Below, piece after piece: positions 25,418 through 34,462 of a DNA stretch of 64,000 bases. The notes below the pieces were generated by a model, which was given only the letters and a program-made list of their open reading frames with translations, had not been told where the DNA came from and did no database searches. The stretch's first letter is position 1. Every line of letters begins with the position of its first letter. The position numbers were made by a program, and so were the translations under genes. Source of the stretch: Archangium gephyra (GTDB lineage Bacteria; Myxococcota; Myxococcia; Myxococcales; Myxococcaceae); NCBI RefSeq assembly GCF_001027285.1, contig NZ_CP011509.1, positions 5,604,501-5,668,500 on the forward strand, given 5' to 3'.

Positions 25418-26608
25418 ATGCAGACGTACGACCTGTTCGCCCCCGCCATCACCCCGGCCGACCGCTCCGCCCTGTTCGCGAAGATGCGGAGCGAGCCCGG
25501 GCTTTGCCGCGTAGAGCCTTTCGGGGCCTACGCGGCGGCCCGCTACGAGGATGCGGCGGCCATCCTGAAGGATCCGAAGCGCTTCTCGTCCGAGGCGCTC
25601 GCCGTCACGGCGGAGCCGGCCTGGCTGGGGCCCAACCCGGTCGCCCAATCGATGCTCTCGATGGATCCGCCGCGTCACACCCCGCTGCGCGCGCTGGTCA
25701 CCCGGGCCTTCGGTCCCGCGGGGATGGCCCGTCTGGAGGCCCAGGTCCGGCGGGCGAGCGAGACGCTGGCCGAGGCCGCCGTGCGCCAGGGCGAGGTGGA
25801 TCTGGTGGATGCCTTCACCTTCGTGCTGCCCCGCGACATCATCGGCGTGATGCTCGGCCTGGATCCGAGCACCTTCTCGGAGTTCAGGCGGTGGTCCACG
25901 AACATGGGGCTCATCTCCTCCGCGAGGACGCCCGAGCAGTACGAGGAGATCCGCTCCGTGGTGCGGGAGATGAAGGACTACCTGACGGACGTCATCCACG
26001 CGCGCCGCCGCCAGCCGGGCGAGGACATGGTGAGTGATCTGCTCCAGGCGGAGGTGGAAGGGCAGAAGCTCACGGACGAACAGCTGCTGTCCTTCCTCTT
26101 CCTGCTGCTGCCGGCGGGCATGGAGACGACGTCGCAGCTGCTCGGCAACGCGGTGCTGACGCTCGCCCAGCATCCCGAGCAACTGGAGCTCATGCGGGCG
26201 GACAAGACGCACATTCCGCGCTTCGTCGAGGAGGTGCTGCGCTACGAGCCGCCCACGCAGCTCAGCTTCCGCATGGCGATGCAGGACGTGGAGCTGTCGG
26301 GGACGAAGGTGCCGGCGGGGAGCCTGGTGCTGGGGCTGATCGGCTCGGCCAACCGGGATGAGCGGGTGTTCGATCAGCCGGAGCGCTTCCTCCCCGGGCG
26401 GGAGAAGGCCACCCAGCACCTGTCCTTCGGGTACGGCGTGCACTTCTGCCTGGGCGCGCAGCTGGCCCGGATGGAAGCGAGGCTGGGCCTGGAGGCGCTC
26501 GTCTCGCGCATCCGCGGGTTGCGGCTGCGCTCGCCGGAGGTCCAGTGGCTGCCCGGGTTCACGATCCACGGGCCCGCGGTGCTGCCCGTGGAGCTCGTTG
26601 CCGCCTGA
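25418..26608 (+). CDS. Cytochrome P450
   Basis: 396 aa with an AGGAGGA site before ATG. All hallmarks are present: I-helix oxygen motif AGMETT at 233-238, ExxR at 272-275 (EEVLR), and the haem loop FGYGVHFCLG with axial Cys344. Size and the absence of a membrane anchor mark a soluble class I bacterial P450 that needs separate ferredoxin and reductase partners; none are adjacent. The I-helix has Glu where many P450s have Asp, a common variant. Substrate unknown; the gene is not inside a visible biosynthetic cluster. Convergent with the quinone oxidoreductase gene. Confidence 0.95.
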   Translation: MQTYDLFAPAITPADRSALFAKMRSEPGLCRVEPFGAYAAARYEDAAAILKDPKRFSSEALAVTAEPAWLGPNPVAQSMLSMDPPRHTPLRALVTRAFGPAGMARLEAQVRRASETLAEAAVRQGEVDLVDAFTFVLPRDIIGVMLGLDPSTFSEFRRWSTNMGLISSARTPEQYEEIRSVVREMKDYLTDVIHARRRQPGEDMVSDLLQAEVEGQKLTDEQLLSFLFLLLPAGMETTSQLLGNAVLTLAQHPEQLELMRADKTHIPRFVEEVLRYEPPTQLSFRMAMQDVELSGTKVPAGSLVLGLIGSANRDERVFDQPERFLPGREKATQHLSFGYGVHFCLGAQLARMEARLGLEALVSRIRGLRLRSPEVQWLPGFTIHGPAVLPVELVAA

Positions 26609-26623
26609 GGCCCGGGCGTCGCG

Positions 26624-27610
26624 TCACTCCCAGCGGAGGACGAGCTTGCCCACGGTGTCGTTGTTACCCATGCGGGCGAGCGCCTCGCGGGCCTCGCGCA
26701 TGGGGTACACGGCGTCGACCACGGGGGTGAGCGTCCCGGCGCGGAAGAGGGGAAGCAGGCTGCGTTCGGCGGCCTGGGCGAGCGCCATCTTCTCCTCGGC
26801 GGGCCGGCTGCGGAGCACGGTGCCGGTGACGCGCAGCCGCCGGGTGAGGAGGACGTCCAGGTCCACGGAGGCCTGCCGGCCGGCGACGAGCCCCACGAGC
26901 AGGACGCGGCCCTGGGGCGCCATGGCCCGGAGCGTCTCCGGGAGGTAGTCCCCGCCGACGAGCTCCAACGCCACGTCCACCCCGCGTCCCCCGGTGGCCT
27001 GCCGGACGGCCTCCGCGAAACGAGGAGGCGCCTCACACAGCACCGTCTTCTCCACGCCCCAGGCGGAGGCGCGGGAGAGCTTCTCCGCGTTGCGTCCCGT
27101 CCCCAGGCTCCGGGCTCCGAGGGCGCGGCAGATCTGCGCGGCGGCGGAGCCCACGCCACTGGCGACGGCGTGGATGAGCACGGACTCGCCCATGCGCAGG
27201 CCGCCCTGGAGCACGAGCGCATCGAAGGCGGTGAGATAGGCCTCGGGGAGCGCGGCGGCGGAGGCGAAGTCGAGGTTCTCCGGCATGGGGAGGGCCTCGC
27301 GCTCGTGGGTGAGGAGCTGCTCGGCGAAGGCACCTCCGCCCACCAGTCCCATCACCCGGTCACCGGGCTTGAAGCGGCGGGCGAGCGGGCCGGTGGCGAG
27401 CACCTCGCCGGCGTACTCGAGGCCGGGGACATCGGCGGGGACACCGGGAGGGGCGGGGTAGGCGCCGCGGATCTGCAGGAGATCGGCGCGGTTGATCGCG
27501 GTGGCGTGCACGCGCACGAGCAGCTCCGAGGGGCCAGGAGTGGGGGCGGGACGCTCCTCGAAGTCGAGCACCTCGGGACCGCCGGGACGGGTGATGCGGA
27601 GCACCTGCAT
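26624..27610 (-). CDS. NAD(P)H:quinone oxidoreductase, zeta-crystallin/PIG3-type MDR protein
   Basis: 328 aa. Medium-chain dehydrogenase fold: N-terminal catalytic domain with TAINRADLLQIRGAYP, typical of the zinc-free quinone reductase branch, then a Rossmann domain with AVASGVGSAAAQICRALGA for NADPH. No structural-zinc cysteine cluster is visible, in keeping with this branch. It reduces quinones or enones in the cytoplasm. Divergent from the phospholipase-like lipoprotein gene, with 90 bases between; convergent with the P450. Confidence 0.9.
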   Translation of the reverse strand: MQVLRITRPGGPEVLDFEERPAPTPGPSELLVRVHATAINRADLLQIRGAYPAPPGVPADVPGLEYAGEVLATGPLARRFKPGDRVMGLVGGGAFAEQLLTHEREALPMPENLDFASAAALPEAYLTAFDALVLQGGLRMGESVLIHAVASGVGSAAAQICRALGARSLGTGRNAEKLSRASAWGVEKTVLCEAPPRFAEAVRQATGGRGVDVALELVGGDYLPETLRAMAPQGRVLLVGLVAGRQASVDLDVLLTRRLRVTGTVLRSRPAEEKMALAQAAERSLLPLFRAGTLTPVVDAVYPMREAREALARMGNNDTVGKLVLRWE

Positions 27611-27700
27611 GGGAGAGCACCTGGGAGGTCGTTGAACCGGGGCAGTCAAGCACGGATGCTCCCGCGTCCCCACCCGCAAGCTCTCCCCGAGGTGTTCCTC

Positions 27701-28558
27701 ATGTCCGCGCGGAAACTCGTCACCGTCTTCCTGGGCCTCGCCATGTGCGGGGGACTCGGGTGTGCTCAGCCCGAGGCCTGTCGCGACGGCCAGGTGGCCA
27801 CGCCGGCCGCCGCCCCGCGCCACCCGGTGGCCGGCCACCACCTGCGCGCGCATGCCCACAATGACTACGAGCACGAGCGCCCGCTCCTGGATGCGCTCGA
27901 CCACCACTTCTACAGCGTCGAGGCGGACCTCTTCCTGAACGAGGGGAAGCTCACCGTCTCCCACCTCAATCTCCCCTGGGACGCCCGGCGCTCGTTGGAG
28001 CAACTCTACCTGGAGCCGCTCCAGGCGCGGGTGGACGAGCGGGGCTCGGTGCACGGGGATGGTCTGCCCTTCACCCTGTGGCTGGATCTCAAGCAGGGAG
28101 GGCGGGAGCTCGTGGACACCCTGCACGCCGTGCTGGAGAAGTACCCGATGCTCACCCGCATCGACGGTGACACGGTGCAGCCGGGCCCCGTCACGGTGGT
28201 GCTGACGGGGGATGCACAGGGCAAGCGGGACTTCGTGAGCCGCTATCCCCAGCGGCGCGCGGTGCGGGACAGCAACGACTACTCGCCGGAGGATCCGCCG
28301 GCGGACAGCGCCTGGGGCTACTACGCGCTCAGCTGGGGCGACTACCTGGAGTCCTCGGGCACCGGGCAGCTCGACGCGGCCCAGCGCGCGCGGCTGGCCT
28401 GCATCGTCGAGAACGCGCATGCCCGGGGGCGCAAGGTCCGCTTCTTCGGGGCGCCGAACCACCCGGACGCCTGGCGGGTGGCGCTCGAACACGGAGTGGA
28501 CTTCCTCGGCGCGGATGAGCTCCAGGCCCTGGATTCCTTCCTGGAGGGAGCGCCCTAG
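27701..28558 (+). CDS. PLC/glycerophosphodiesterase-like exported protein (AIM6-type)
   Basis: 285 aa. Residues 1-21 form a signal peptide with a possible lipobox at GGLGC. The mature part begins with HAHNDYEHERPLLDAL and VEADLFLNEGKL, the first catalytic strand pattern of PLC-like phosphodiesterases (TIM-barrel), followed by LWLDLKQGG and later KVRFFGAPNHPDAW. This matches the family of fungal AIM6 and bacterial homologues. The predicted activity is phosphodiester hydrolysis on a lipid head group, not proven for the family. A short gap separates it from yacG, so it may start a four-gene plus-strand run. Confidence 0.75.
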   Translation: MSARKLVTVFLGLAMCGGLGCAQPEACRDGQVATPAAAPRHPVAGHHLRAHAHNDYEHERPLLDALDHHFYSVEADLFLNEGKLTVSHLNLPWDARRSLEQLYLEPLQARVDERGSVHGDGLPFTLWLDLKQGGRELVDTLHAVLEKYPMLTRIDGDTVQPGPVTVVLTGDAQGKRDFVSRYPQRRAVRDSNDYSPEDPPADSAWGYYALSWGDYLESSGTGQLDAAQRARLACIVENAHARGRKVRFFGAPNHPDAWRVALEHGVDFLGADELQALDSFLEGAP

Positions 28559-28575
28559 CTGGCGAGGAGGGGGCC

Positions 28576-28833
28576 GTGAAGGCGCTGGCCCAGGCGGGCA
28601 CCGGGGTTTATGAGTACGGCGTGTCCACGACCCTCAAAGAGTGTTCCGTCTGCCGGAAGCCGGTCGCCCCGCGAGCCGAGAACCCGGCGTTTCCTTTCTG
28701 CTCCAAGCGCTGCCGCATGGTGGACCTGGGGCGTTGGCTGGGAGAGGAGTACCGGGTGCCGGATCGGCAGGCGGACGAGCAGGAGGACGAGCTGCCGTCC
28801 GACCAGCACCCCGAGCGCGGCGGCGACGCGTGA
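28576..28833 (+). CDS. yacG: DNA gyrase inhibitor YacG, zinc-binding
   Basis: 85 aa from GTG 28576 with GAGGAGG just upstream; a GTG at 28621 would give a 70-aa form closer to the usual length but lacks a ribosome site. Four zinc ligands occur as CSVC and CSKRC (Cys-x2-Cys and Cys-x3-Cys), followed by the family segment VDLGRWLGEEYRVP. YacG binds GyrB and blocks DNA binding by gyrase. Its stop overlaps the next start by 4 bases (GTGA). Confidence 0.88.
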   Translation: MKALAQAGTGVYEYGVSTTLKECSVCRKPVAPRAENPAFPFCSKRCRMVDLGRWLGEEYRVPDRQADEQEDELPSDQHPERGGDA

Positions 28834-29567
28834 GCGGGCTGTGCGACCTGCACTGCCACCTGGTGCCGGGGGTGGATGACGGGGCGCGCACGCTGGAGGA
28901 CGCGGTGGAGATGGCGCGGGCGCTGGTGGACCTGGGCTTCACCACGGTGGCGCCCAGTCCGCACGCACGGCCCGAGTACGCCTCGCACTCGCGGCAGGTG
29001 GTGGAGGAGCGGCTGGCGGAGCTGCGCGAGGCCCTGGCGCGCGCGGGGGTGAAGCTGACGCTGGGGACGAACGCGGAGAACTTCCTGGACGAGGCCTTCC
29101 TCCGGGTGCTGGGCACGCCGGAGGCGCGGCTGCTGGGGGCGGGGCGGTACGTGCTGGTGGAGCTGCCCTACACCTCGCCGGTGCCCACGCTGACGGACAT
29201 CCTCTTCCGCATCCGCCTCAAGGGGGTGACGCCGGTGCTGGCGCACCCGGAGCGCAGCCTCGAGTTCGAACGTCCGGGCCGGGCCGCGGAGGCGGTGCGG
29301 GCGGGGGCGCTGCTGCAGCTGGACGTGGGGGCGCTGACGGGGCGGTACGGGGGGACGGCGAGGAAGCTGGCGCGGACCTTCCTGGAGGAGGGGCTGTACG
29401 CCCTGGGGGCGACGGACCTACACGGGCCGGTGGGCGCGCGGGAGTGGGTGGGAAAGGCGCTGGGGGAGCTGCGGAGCAGGGTGGGGGAGCGGGCCTTCAT
29501 CCGGTTGATGGCCACCTCGCCCGGCCGCTTGCTGGCGGGGGAACCCCTGGAGTCCGGAGTGGGGTGA
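28830..29567 (+). CDS. CpsB/YwqE-like PHP-family tyrosine phosphatase
   Basis: 245 aa, GTG start overlapping the yacG stop. The PHP metal-binding motifs are in order: DLHCHLVPGVDDGA at the N-terminus, PSPHARPEY, LAHPERS and ATDLHGP. This is the Mn-dependent CpsB/CapC phosphatase family, which dephosphorylates the bacterial tyrosine kinase controlling exopolysaccharide export. No BY-kinase or wza gene is adjacent, so the partner would be elsewhere. A membrane protein follows 16 bases downstream. Confidence 0.87.
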   Translation: MSGLCDLHCHLVPGVDDGARTLEDAVEMARALVDLGFTTVAPSPHARPEYASHSRQVVEERLAELREALARAGVKLTLGTNAENFLDEAFLRVLGTPEARLLGAGRYVLVELPYTSPVPTLTDILFRIRLKGVTPVLAHPERSLEFERPGRAAEAVRAGALLQLDVGALTGRYGGTARKLARTFLEEGLYALGATDLHGPVGAREWVGKALGELRSRVGERAFIRLMATSPGRLLAGEPLESGVG

Positions 29568-29583
29568 GGGTATACGGGCCGAC

Positions 29584-30621
29584 GTGAATCGCGCCGTCAA
29601 ACTGATCGCCAGCCTGCTCGTGACCCTCGTCTGCTCCTGGTGGGCCTTCCGGCACACCGACTGGAACTCGCAGATGAGCAGCCTGAAGTCGGCCAACTAC
29701 CTCTGGGTGTTGCCGTACTTCGTCATCCTGACGCTCGTGCACCTGTCGCGCACGCTGCGGTGGGGCTGCCTGCTGTCGGGGATGGAGCGGGTGCCGTTCC
29801 GCCAGCTGAACGAGGCCTCGGGCATCGGCTTCATGATGTTGCTGGTGCTGCCCTTCCGGCTGGGCGAGTTCGCGCGGCCGTTGCTCATCGCGCAGCGCAG
29901 CTCCATCCGCCGGAGCGCGGCGATGACGTCGGTGGTGCTCGAGCGCATCACGGACGGCATGTCGATCGCGGTGATGATGCGGGTGCTGCTCTTCTTCGTG
30001 CCGGCGGAGGTGCCCGAGGTCCGCTACGTGAAGCTGGGGGCGAACCTGATGTTCGCGGTGTTCGGCGGCGGGCTGCTGTTCCTGCTCTTCGCGCTCAAGC
30101 ACCAGGCGACGGCGGTGGGGCTGGTGCGCTCCACGGTGGGCCGGGTGGTGCCGACGGTGGCGGACAAGATGGCGGACATCGTGGACACCTTCGTGGGGGC
30201 GATGCGGCAGTTGCCGGATCGGCGCCAGATGGCGCTCTTCTTCCTGTACACGGTGGTGTACTGGGGGCTGAACGGGGCGGGGATGGCGTTGCTGTCGAGG
30301 GCGTTCGGCCCGACGAGCCTGACGCTGTTCCAGGCCTACGTGGTGATGTCGGTGCTGGTGGTGGGCGTGATGATTCCGGCCGCCCCGGGGATGGTGGGCA
30401 CGTTCCAGGCGGCGATCAGTGTGGGACTGTCGCTCTTCCTGCCGGCCTCGGTGGTGAACGGGGACGGCATGGCGTACGCGAACGTGCTGTGGCTGTGCCA
30501 GACGGTGCAGCAGATCGGCTTCGGCCTGGTGCTGATGTCGCTGGGGCACCTGTCCTTCAAGGAGCTGGCCGGCAAGCTGGGCAAAGAGGGGGAGCAGCAG
30601 GCCTCGATGCCGTCCGCCTGA
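29584..30621 (+). CDS. UPF0104/AglD-type flippase-like integral membrane protein
   Basis: 345 aa from GTG 29584; the ribosome site is weak. Eight or so hydrophobic segments and the core RLGEFARPLLIAQR, plus AAPGMVGTFQAA near the C-terminus, match the lysylphosphatidylglycerol synthase transmembrane (UPF0104) family. No aminoacyl-transferase domain follows, so the protein is only the membrane part, thought to move lipid-linked substrates. Last of the plus-strand run beginning with the PLC-like gene. Confidence 0.8.
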   Translation: MNRAVKLIASLLVTLVCSWWAFRHTDWNSQMSSLKSANYLWVLPYFVILTLVHLSRTLRWGCLLSGMERVPFRQLNEASGIGFMMLLVLPFRLGEFARPLLIAQRSSIRRSAAMTSVVLERITDGMSIAVMMRVLLFFVPAEVPEVRYVKLGANLMFAVFGGGLLFLLFALKHQATAVGLVRSTVGRVVPTVADKMADIVDTFVGAMRQLPDRRQMALFFLYTVVYWGLNGAGMALLSRAFGPTSLTLFQAYVVMSVLVVGVMIPAAPGMVGTFQAAISVGLSLFLPASVVNGDGMAYANVLWLCQTVQQIGFGLVLMSLGHLSFKELAGKLGKEGEQQASMPSA

Positions 30622-30641
30622 GCCAACCCCCCCGCGAGCCG

Positions 30642-30800
30642 TCACAGCTCTTCGTTGAGCCAGCGGATGATGGCCTCGCGGATGGAGGGCGGGCGCTCGG
30701 AGAAGCCGCGGGAGCCGAAGCCCCGGGGGTCCACGGGAGGCGGAGCCTTCTCGCGGGAGAGGGCGGGAGTGCGGGCCTGGAGGGGCAGGGCGGTCCTCAC
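30642..30800 (-). CDS. Small 52-aa protein coupled to the ribbon-helix-helix gene
   Basis: I read this frame directly: a GTG at 30800 overlaps the stop of the ribbon-helix-helix gene (GTGA) and runs 52 codons to a TGA at 30642. The N-terminal half is Pro/Arg-rich and the C-terminus is an amphipathic helix (SIREAIIRWLNEEL). The overlap and codon-position GC pattern support a real gene; no family recognised. It could be a partner of the DNA-binding protein. Confidence 0.55.
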   Translation of the reverse strand: MRTALPLQARTPALSREKAPPPVDPRGFGSRGFSERPPSIREAIIRWLNEEL

Positions 30801-31039
30801 AGCTCGCCCCCGTTATTGGCCTGCTTGCCGTACTTGGAGAGCAGATCCTCCACGGCCTCGCGCAGGTACTCGCTCTGGTGGATGCGGGTGCGGCGGGCGA
30901 GCTCGCGCAGCTTGTGGACCTGCTCGATGGGGACGAGCACGTGGGTGGAGACCACGGACTCGGAGGCATCGGTGCCGTTCGAGTCGGCGGAGGCCGGGGT
31001 GACCTCGGAGCTCATCGGGCTGGCGCTGGCATCCTGCAT
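30797..31039 (-). CDS. Ribbon-helix-helix (CopG-like) DNA-binding protein
   Basis: 80 aa from ATG 31039 with GAGGAGG eight bases upstream. The N-terminal 40 residues are Ser/Thr/Ala-rich and probably disordered. The C-terminal 40 hold the ribbon-helix-helix pattern: strand STHVLVPIEQ, helix KLRELARRTR, then HQSEYLREAVEDLLSKY. Such proteins dimerise to bind operators, often as antitoxins or plasmid-type repressors. The overlapping 52-aa gene downstream does not look like a known toxin, so a plain regulator is also possible. Confidence 0.8.
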   Translation of the reverse strand: MQDASASPMSSEVTPASADSNGTDASESVVSTHVLVPIEQVHKLRELARRTRIHQSEYLREAVEDLLSKYGKQANNGGEL

Positions 31040-31154
31040 CGGAACTACCTCCTCGGGGCTGCTACAGGCCACTACCGGCCTGTGGGCGCATTAGGAGGGC
31101 AGGAGGGGGAGCCGTCAAAAAAACCACCCGGGTGACACGAAGGCTTGACGCGCG

Positions 31155-33020
31155 TCAGGGCGAGGGCGTGTGGCGGGGCAGGCGCACGGTGAAGGTGGTG
31201 CCCGAGTCCTCCCGGGAGCTCACGGTGATGGAGCCGCCGTGGGCGAGGATGAGCTGCTGTGCGATGTAGAGGCCCAGTCCGAGACCCTGGCGCGAGTGGT
31301 GGTTGGCGCGGCGGAAGGGATCGAAGACATGGGGCAGCAGCGCCTCGGGGATGGGCGGCCCCTGGTTGCGCACGGCGAGGACGAGCGTGGCGTCCTCGTG
31401 CTCCAGGCTCACCGCCACCGGTGTATCGCGGGCGCCATGCTGGAGCGCGTTGCCCACGAGGTTGGAGACGACCTGGGCGAGCCGGTCCGGGTCCCACTCC
31501 CCGGAGTACGAGCCGGGCGCATGGGAGAGCACGAAGCGGCCCGGGTGCGTCACCTCGTGCTCCTCGAGCGTGGCGCGCACCAGCTCCACGAGATTGCAGT
31601 GCCGGAGCTGAAGGGGGATGCCGCCGCCCAGCCGGGCGCGGGTGAAGTCGAGCAGATCCGTGATCATCCGCGCCATGCGCTCGGTGCTCCGGGCGATGCG
31701 CTGCACTCCGGCGAGCACGGGCCCGGCCACGTCGTCGCGGCGCAGCAGCTGCTCGGTGGTGAGGGAGATGCCGTGGAGCGGGCCGCGCAGATCATGGCTG
31801 ACGATGCCCATGAGCCGCTCGCGGAACTGCTCGGCGCGCTTGTGCTCGGTGATGTCGCGGAAGAAGACGGCGAGCCCGCCCTCGCTGGTGGGATGGACGC
31901 TCATGCCCACCCAGAGGCCCAGGGGCGGGTAGTACTCCTCGAACTGCACCGGCACGTGTTGCTCCAGGACCTGGCGGAACGCGCGCCGGTAGCTGGAGTC
32001 GGGGTGGGCGATGGCGGGGAACACCTCCCAGATGCTCCGGCCGAGCGTGTCCTCGCGCCGCGTCTGGGAGAGGCGCTCCTGGTGCTCGTTCACGAGCACG
32101 ATGCGGAAGTCCTTGTCGACGACGACGAGGGCTTCGCCGTGCTCGAGCACCTCCACCGCGCGCTGGCGCTCGCGCAGGGCCTGCTCGGCCTGTTCGCGCA
32201 GGTGGGTCTGCTCTCGCAGGAGCCGCTCGCGCTCCTCGTCGCGGCGCTTGCGCCCGGTGACGTCCTGGAAGAGGACGGCGACGCCTTCCTCGGTGGGGTA
32301 GACGTGGACCTCGAACCAGCGGTCCCACGGGGCGTAGTGGTTCTCGAAGGAGAGGGGGATGCGCTCGGTGGCGGCGCGGCGGAAGAGGTGCTCCAGGGGG
32401 GTGCCCACGGTGTCGGGGTAGACCTCCCAGTGGGAGCGGCCCAGCAGCTGCTCGCGAGGCATGCCCACGAGCCGCTCGGTCTCGCGGTTGACGTAGATGA
32501 AGCGCCAGTCCCGGTCGAAGGCCTCGAAGGCCTCGGAGATGTTCTCCAGGAGGGTGGTGACGCGGTGCTTCTCGCGCTCGGCCGCCTGGCGCTCGAGGAC
32601 GCGCTCGGTGATGTCGAGCACCGTGCCGAGGAAGCGCACCGCGCGGCCGTTCGAATCGAAGAAGGCCCGGCCGGAGGTGGACAGCCACCGGACGGTGCCG
32701 TCCCGAGGGCTCACGGCCCGGTAGTCGAGCCGGTAGGAGCCGCTGCCGGTGGGATCCAGGGCGCGCTGGACGACCTGGTGGACGTGCTCGCGGTCCTCGG
32801 GGTGCACGAGGGAGAGGAAGGTGTCGTAGTCGAGGGAGGCCTCCGGGGGGACGCCGAAGAGGGCCTTGCAGCGCTCGTCCCAGTGCAGTGCGCCGGTGAG
32901 GGGATCGAGGTCCCAGGTGCCCAGACCGGTGGCCTCGACGGCCAGACGCAGGCGCTCCTCGTGGAGGAGGGACGTCTCGGGGCCGTGGGCCGCGGGGCGG
33001 GAGTCGGAGTCGGACGGCAT
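31155..33020 (-). CDS. Three-PAS sensor histidine kinase
   Basis: 621 aa, no transmembrane segment, so cytoplasmic. Three PAS domains lie at about 20-140 (with PAC-type GTVLDITE), 150-270 and 290-395, then a HisKA domain with phospho-acceptor His in IVSHDLRGPL (about 405) and an HATPase_c domain with N-box NLVGNALQHG, G1 RNQGPPIP and G2 GLGLGLYIAQQ. All kinase motifs look functional. No response regulator is adjacent, the orphan state common in myxobacteria. Convergent side: small RHH operon. Confidence 0.92.
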   Translation of the reverse strand: MPSDSDSRPAAHGPETSLLHEERLRLAVEATGLGTWDLDPLTGALHWDERCKALFGVPPEASLDYDTFLSLVHPEDREHVHQVVQRALDPTGSGSYRLDYRAVSPRDGTVRWLSTSGRAFFDSNGRAVRFLGTVLDITERVLERQAAEREKHRVTTLLENISEAFEAFDRDWRFIYVNRETERLVGMPREQLLGRSHWEVYPDTVGTPLEHLFRRAATERIPLSFENHYAPWDRWFEVHVYPTEEGVAVLFQDVTGRKRRDEERERLLREQTHLREQAEQALRERQRAVEVLEHGEALVVVDKDFRIVLVNEHQERLSQTRREDTLGRSIWEVFPAIAHPDSSYRRAFRQVLEQHVPVQFEEYYPPLGLWVGMSVHPTSEGGLAVFFRDITEHKRAEQFRERLMGIVSHDLRGPLHGISLTTEQLLRRDDVAGPVLAGVQRIARSTERMARMITDLLDFTRARLGGGIPLQLRHCNLVELVRATLEEHEVTHPGRFVLSHAPGSYSGEWDPDRLAQVVSNLVGNALQHGARDTPVAVSLEHEDATLVLAVRNQGPPIPEALLPHVFDPFRRANHHSRQGLGLGLYIAQQLILAHGGSITVSSREDSGTTFTVRLPRHTPSP

Positions 33021-33209
33021 GCGCGAGAGGGGGACCTCTCACGTCGGCCAGAGTTCACGGGGGGGCGGACAGAAAATCCTGGGAGTCGAGCCCCGTCCGT
33101 GCCGCCGGGTGAATCCGACGTTCCGCGAGATTCCGAACGAATGGTTGTGCACGTCGCCCCTTGCCGGCGTCTTCATGTCCTACTTGCGGGCTGTGACAGG
33201 GGGGTCGCC

Positions 33210-33737
33210 ATGCACGAAGGTGCCTACAAGTTCGTGGCCAGGGCCGTCATGCAGCTCGAGCCGCGTAGGAATGTCCTGGAGCTCGGGAGCCGAACCGTTC
33301 AGGGGCCATGGCCCTACTCGGGCTCCATCCGGCCGCTCTTCCCCGGGGCCGGGTACATGGGGGTGGATGTCGCTCCCGGCGAGAACGTGGACTTCATCGG
33401 CAATGCCGCCGACTGGCGTCCCGAGCCGTTCCGCCTGTTCGACACGGTCGTCTGTACCGAGACGCTCGAGCACACGCCCGAGGCCGAGCGGATCTGCCAC
33501 AACGCCTGGTCGCTGCTCGAGGTCGGGGGGGTGTTCATCCTCACGGCGGCGGGCGTCGGGCGCGCTCCCCACTCGGCGGTGGATGGCGGGGCGCTGCGAC
33601 CCGGGGAGTTCTACCGCAACGTCAACCGCGAGCAGCTCCACGGCTGGCTGGCGCCGTTCGGCTTCGCCCTGATCGATACGGCCACCACACCCGGTGACAT
33701 CTACGCGCTCGCCGTCAAGCTCGGAGGCCGGGCATGA
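33210..33737 (+). CDS. Class I SAM-dependent methyltransferase (type 11)
   Basis: 175 aa from ATG 33210 (AGGGGGG upstream). Motif I is VLELGSRTVQG, the acidic strand-2 end is YMGVDVA, and motif IV/post is VVCTETLEHTPEAE with LLEVGGVFILTAAG, typical of type 11 methyltransferases acting on small molecules or sugars. The stop overlaps the next ATG (ATGA), so it is coupled to a glycosyltransferase, suggesting modification of a surface glycan. Confidence 0.82.
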   Translation: MHEGAYKFVARAVMQLEPRRNVLELGSRTVQGPWPYSGSIRPLFPGAGYMGVDVAPGENVDFIGNAADWRPEPFRLFDTVVCTETLEHTPEAERICHNAWSLLEVGGVFILTAAGVGRAPHSAVDGGALRPGEFYRNVNREQLHGWLAPFGFALIDTATTPGDIYALAVKLGGRA

Positions 33738-34390
33738 AGCTCGGGGTGACGGTGGTGATGGTCCCCTACAACGACGAGGAGCGGGCCCTGACGCGCCTGC
33801 TGCGCGATCTCATGCCGTCCCTCCGGTTGTACCGGCGCGTCATCGACTTCGAGCTCCTCGTCATCGACAACAGCCAGCACCGCCTGCCCCGGCTGGCCGA
33901 GGCGGTCCGGGAGAACGGTGCCTTCCCCGCCAAGTACCTCTGGAACGAGGGGCACAACCTCTACTACGGCCCCGCCTTGAACCTCGCCGTGAGGGTGGCC
34001 TCACACCCGTTGCTGCTCTACGTCTGCGCCAACCACGGCCGGATGCAGGATCCGACCTGGCTCTGGGATCTTCTCGAGCCGCTGGTGAAGGACCCGGACG
34101 GTAAGGTCGCCCTCACCGGTTCCTTCTTCCCGAGCGGGCCTCCTTCCAAGCTGGGCTTTCCGGACTCGCTGGAGTGGATTCACGTGCAGGGGGGCGTCTT
34201 CGCCGCGAGGACGGACGTGCTGGCGAAGCACCCGTATCCGGAGGGCGAGTACGCCCACTGGGGCTCCGATGTCTACCAGTCCCTCCAGCTCCTCCATCGG
34301 GGCTACCGGCTGGTGGAGGTGCCCTCGGTCAGGTCCGTGTGGCGCTCCCGGGTGGAGGGGCACTGGAAGTTCATCCACGATGAGGCGTAG
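33734..34390 (+). CDS. GT-A/GT2-like glycosyltransferase
   Basis: 218 aa. It opens with VTVVMVPYNDEERALTRLL and LLVIDNSQHRLPRLAEAV, the nucleotide-binding pattern of family 2 glycosyltransferases, and has WNEGHNLYYGPALNLAV in place of the usual N-x-G-x-A-x-A-x-N. The canonical DxD is not clear, so activity is not certain. It is coupled by ATGA overlap to the methyltransferase. Convergent with the large GT-MT-GT gene. Confidence 0.7.
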   Translation: MKLGVTVVMVPYNDEERALTRLLRDLMPSLRLYRRVIDFELLVIDNSQHRLPRLAEAVRENGAFPAKYLWNEGHNLYYGPALNLAVRVASHPLLLYVCANHGRMQDPTWLWDLLEPLVKDPDGKVALTGSFFPSGPPSKLGFPDSLEWIHVQGGVFAARTDVLAKHPYPEGEYAHWGSDVYQSLQLLHRGYRLVEVPSVRSVWRSRVEGHWKFIHDEA

Positions 34391-34462
34391 CCCCGCCTCC
34401 TGACGCGTCCTCCGCCCTCGCACCGGGGGCCGCGGTGTCGCTGGAGCCGAGGGTCGACGCGC

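Noticed and set aside
31117-31134. CACCCGGGTG followed by seven T on the minus strand, read as a terminator after the histidine kinase
   Set aside because: The palindrome has no loop, so only a 3-bp stem could form; the T-run alone is not enough.
31146-31157. Perfect palindrome TGACGCGCGTCA over the histidine kinase stop
   Set aside because: Short, GC-rich and overlapping coding sequence; likely chance.
31170-33209. 5' extension of the methyltransferase frame across the histidine kinase
   Set aside because: The extension runs antisense to a complete PAS kinase; the ATG at 33210 with its ribosome site begins the methyltransferase fold.
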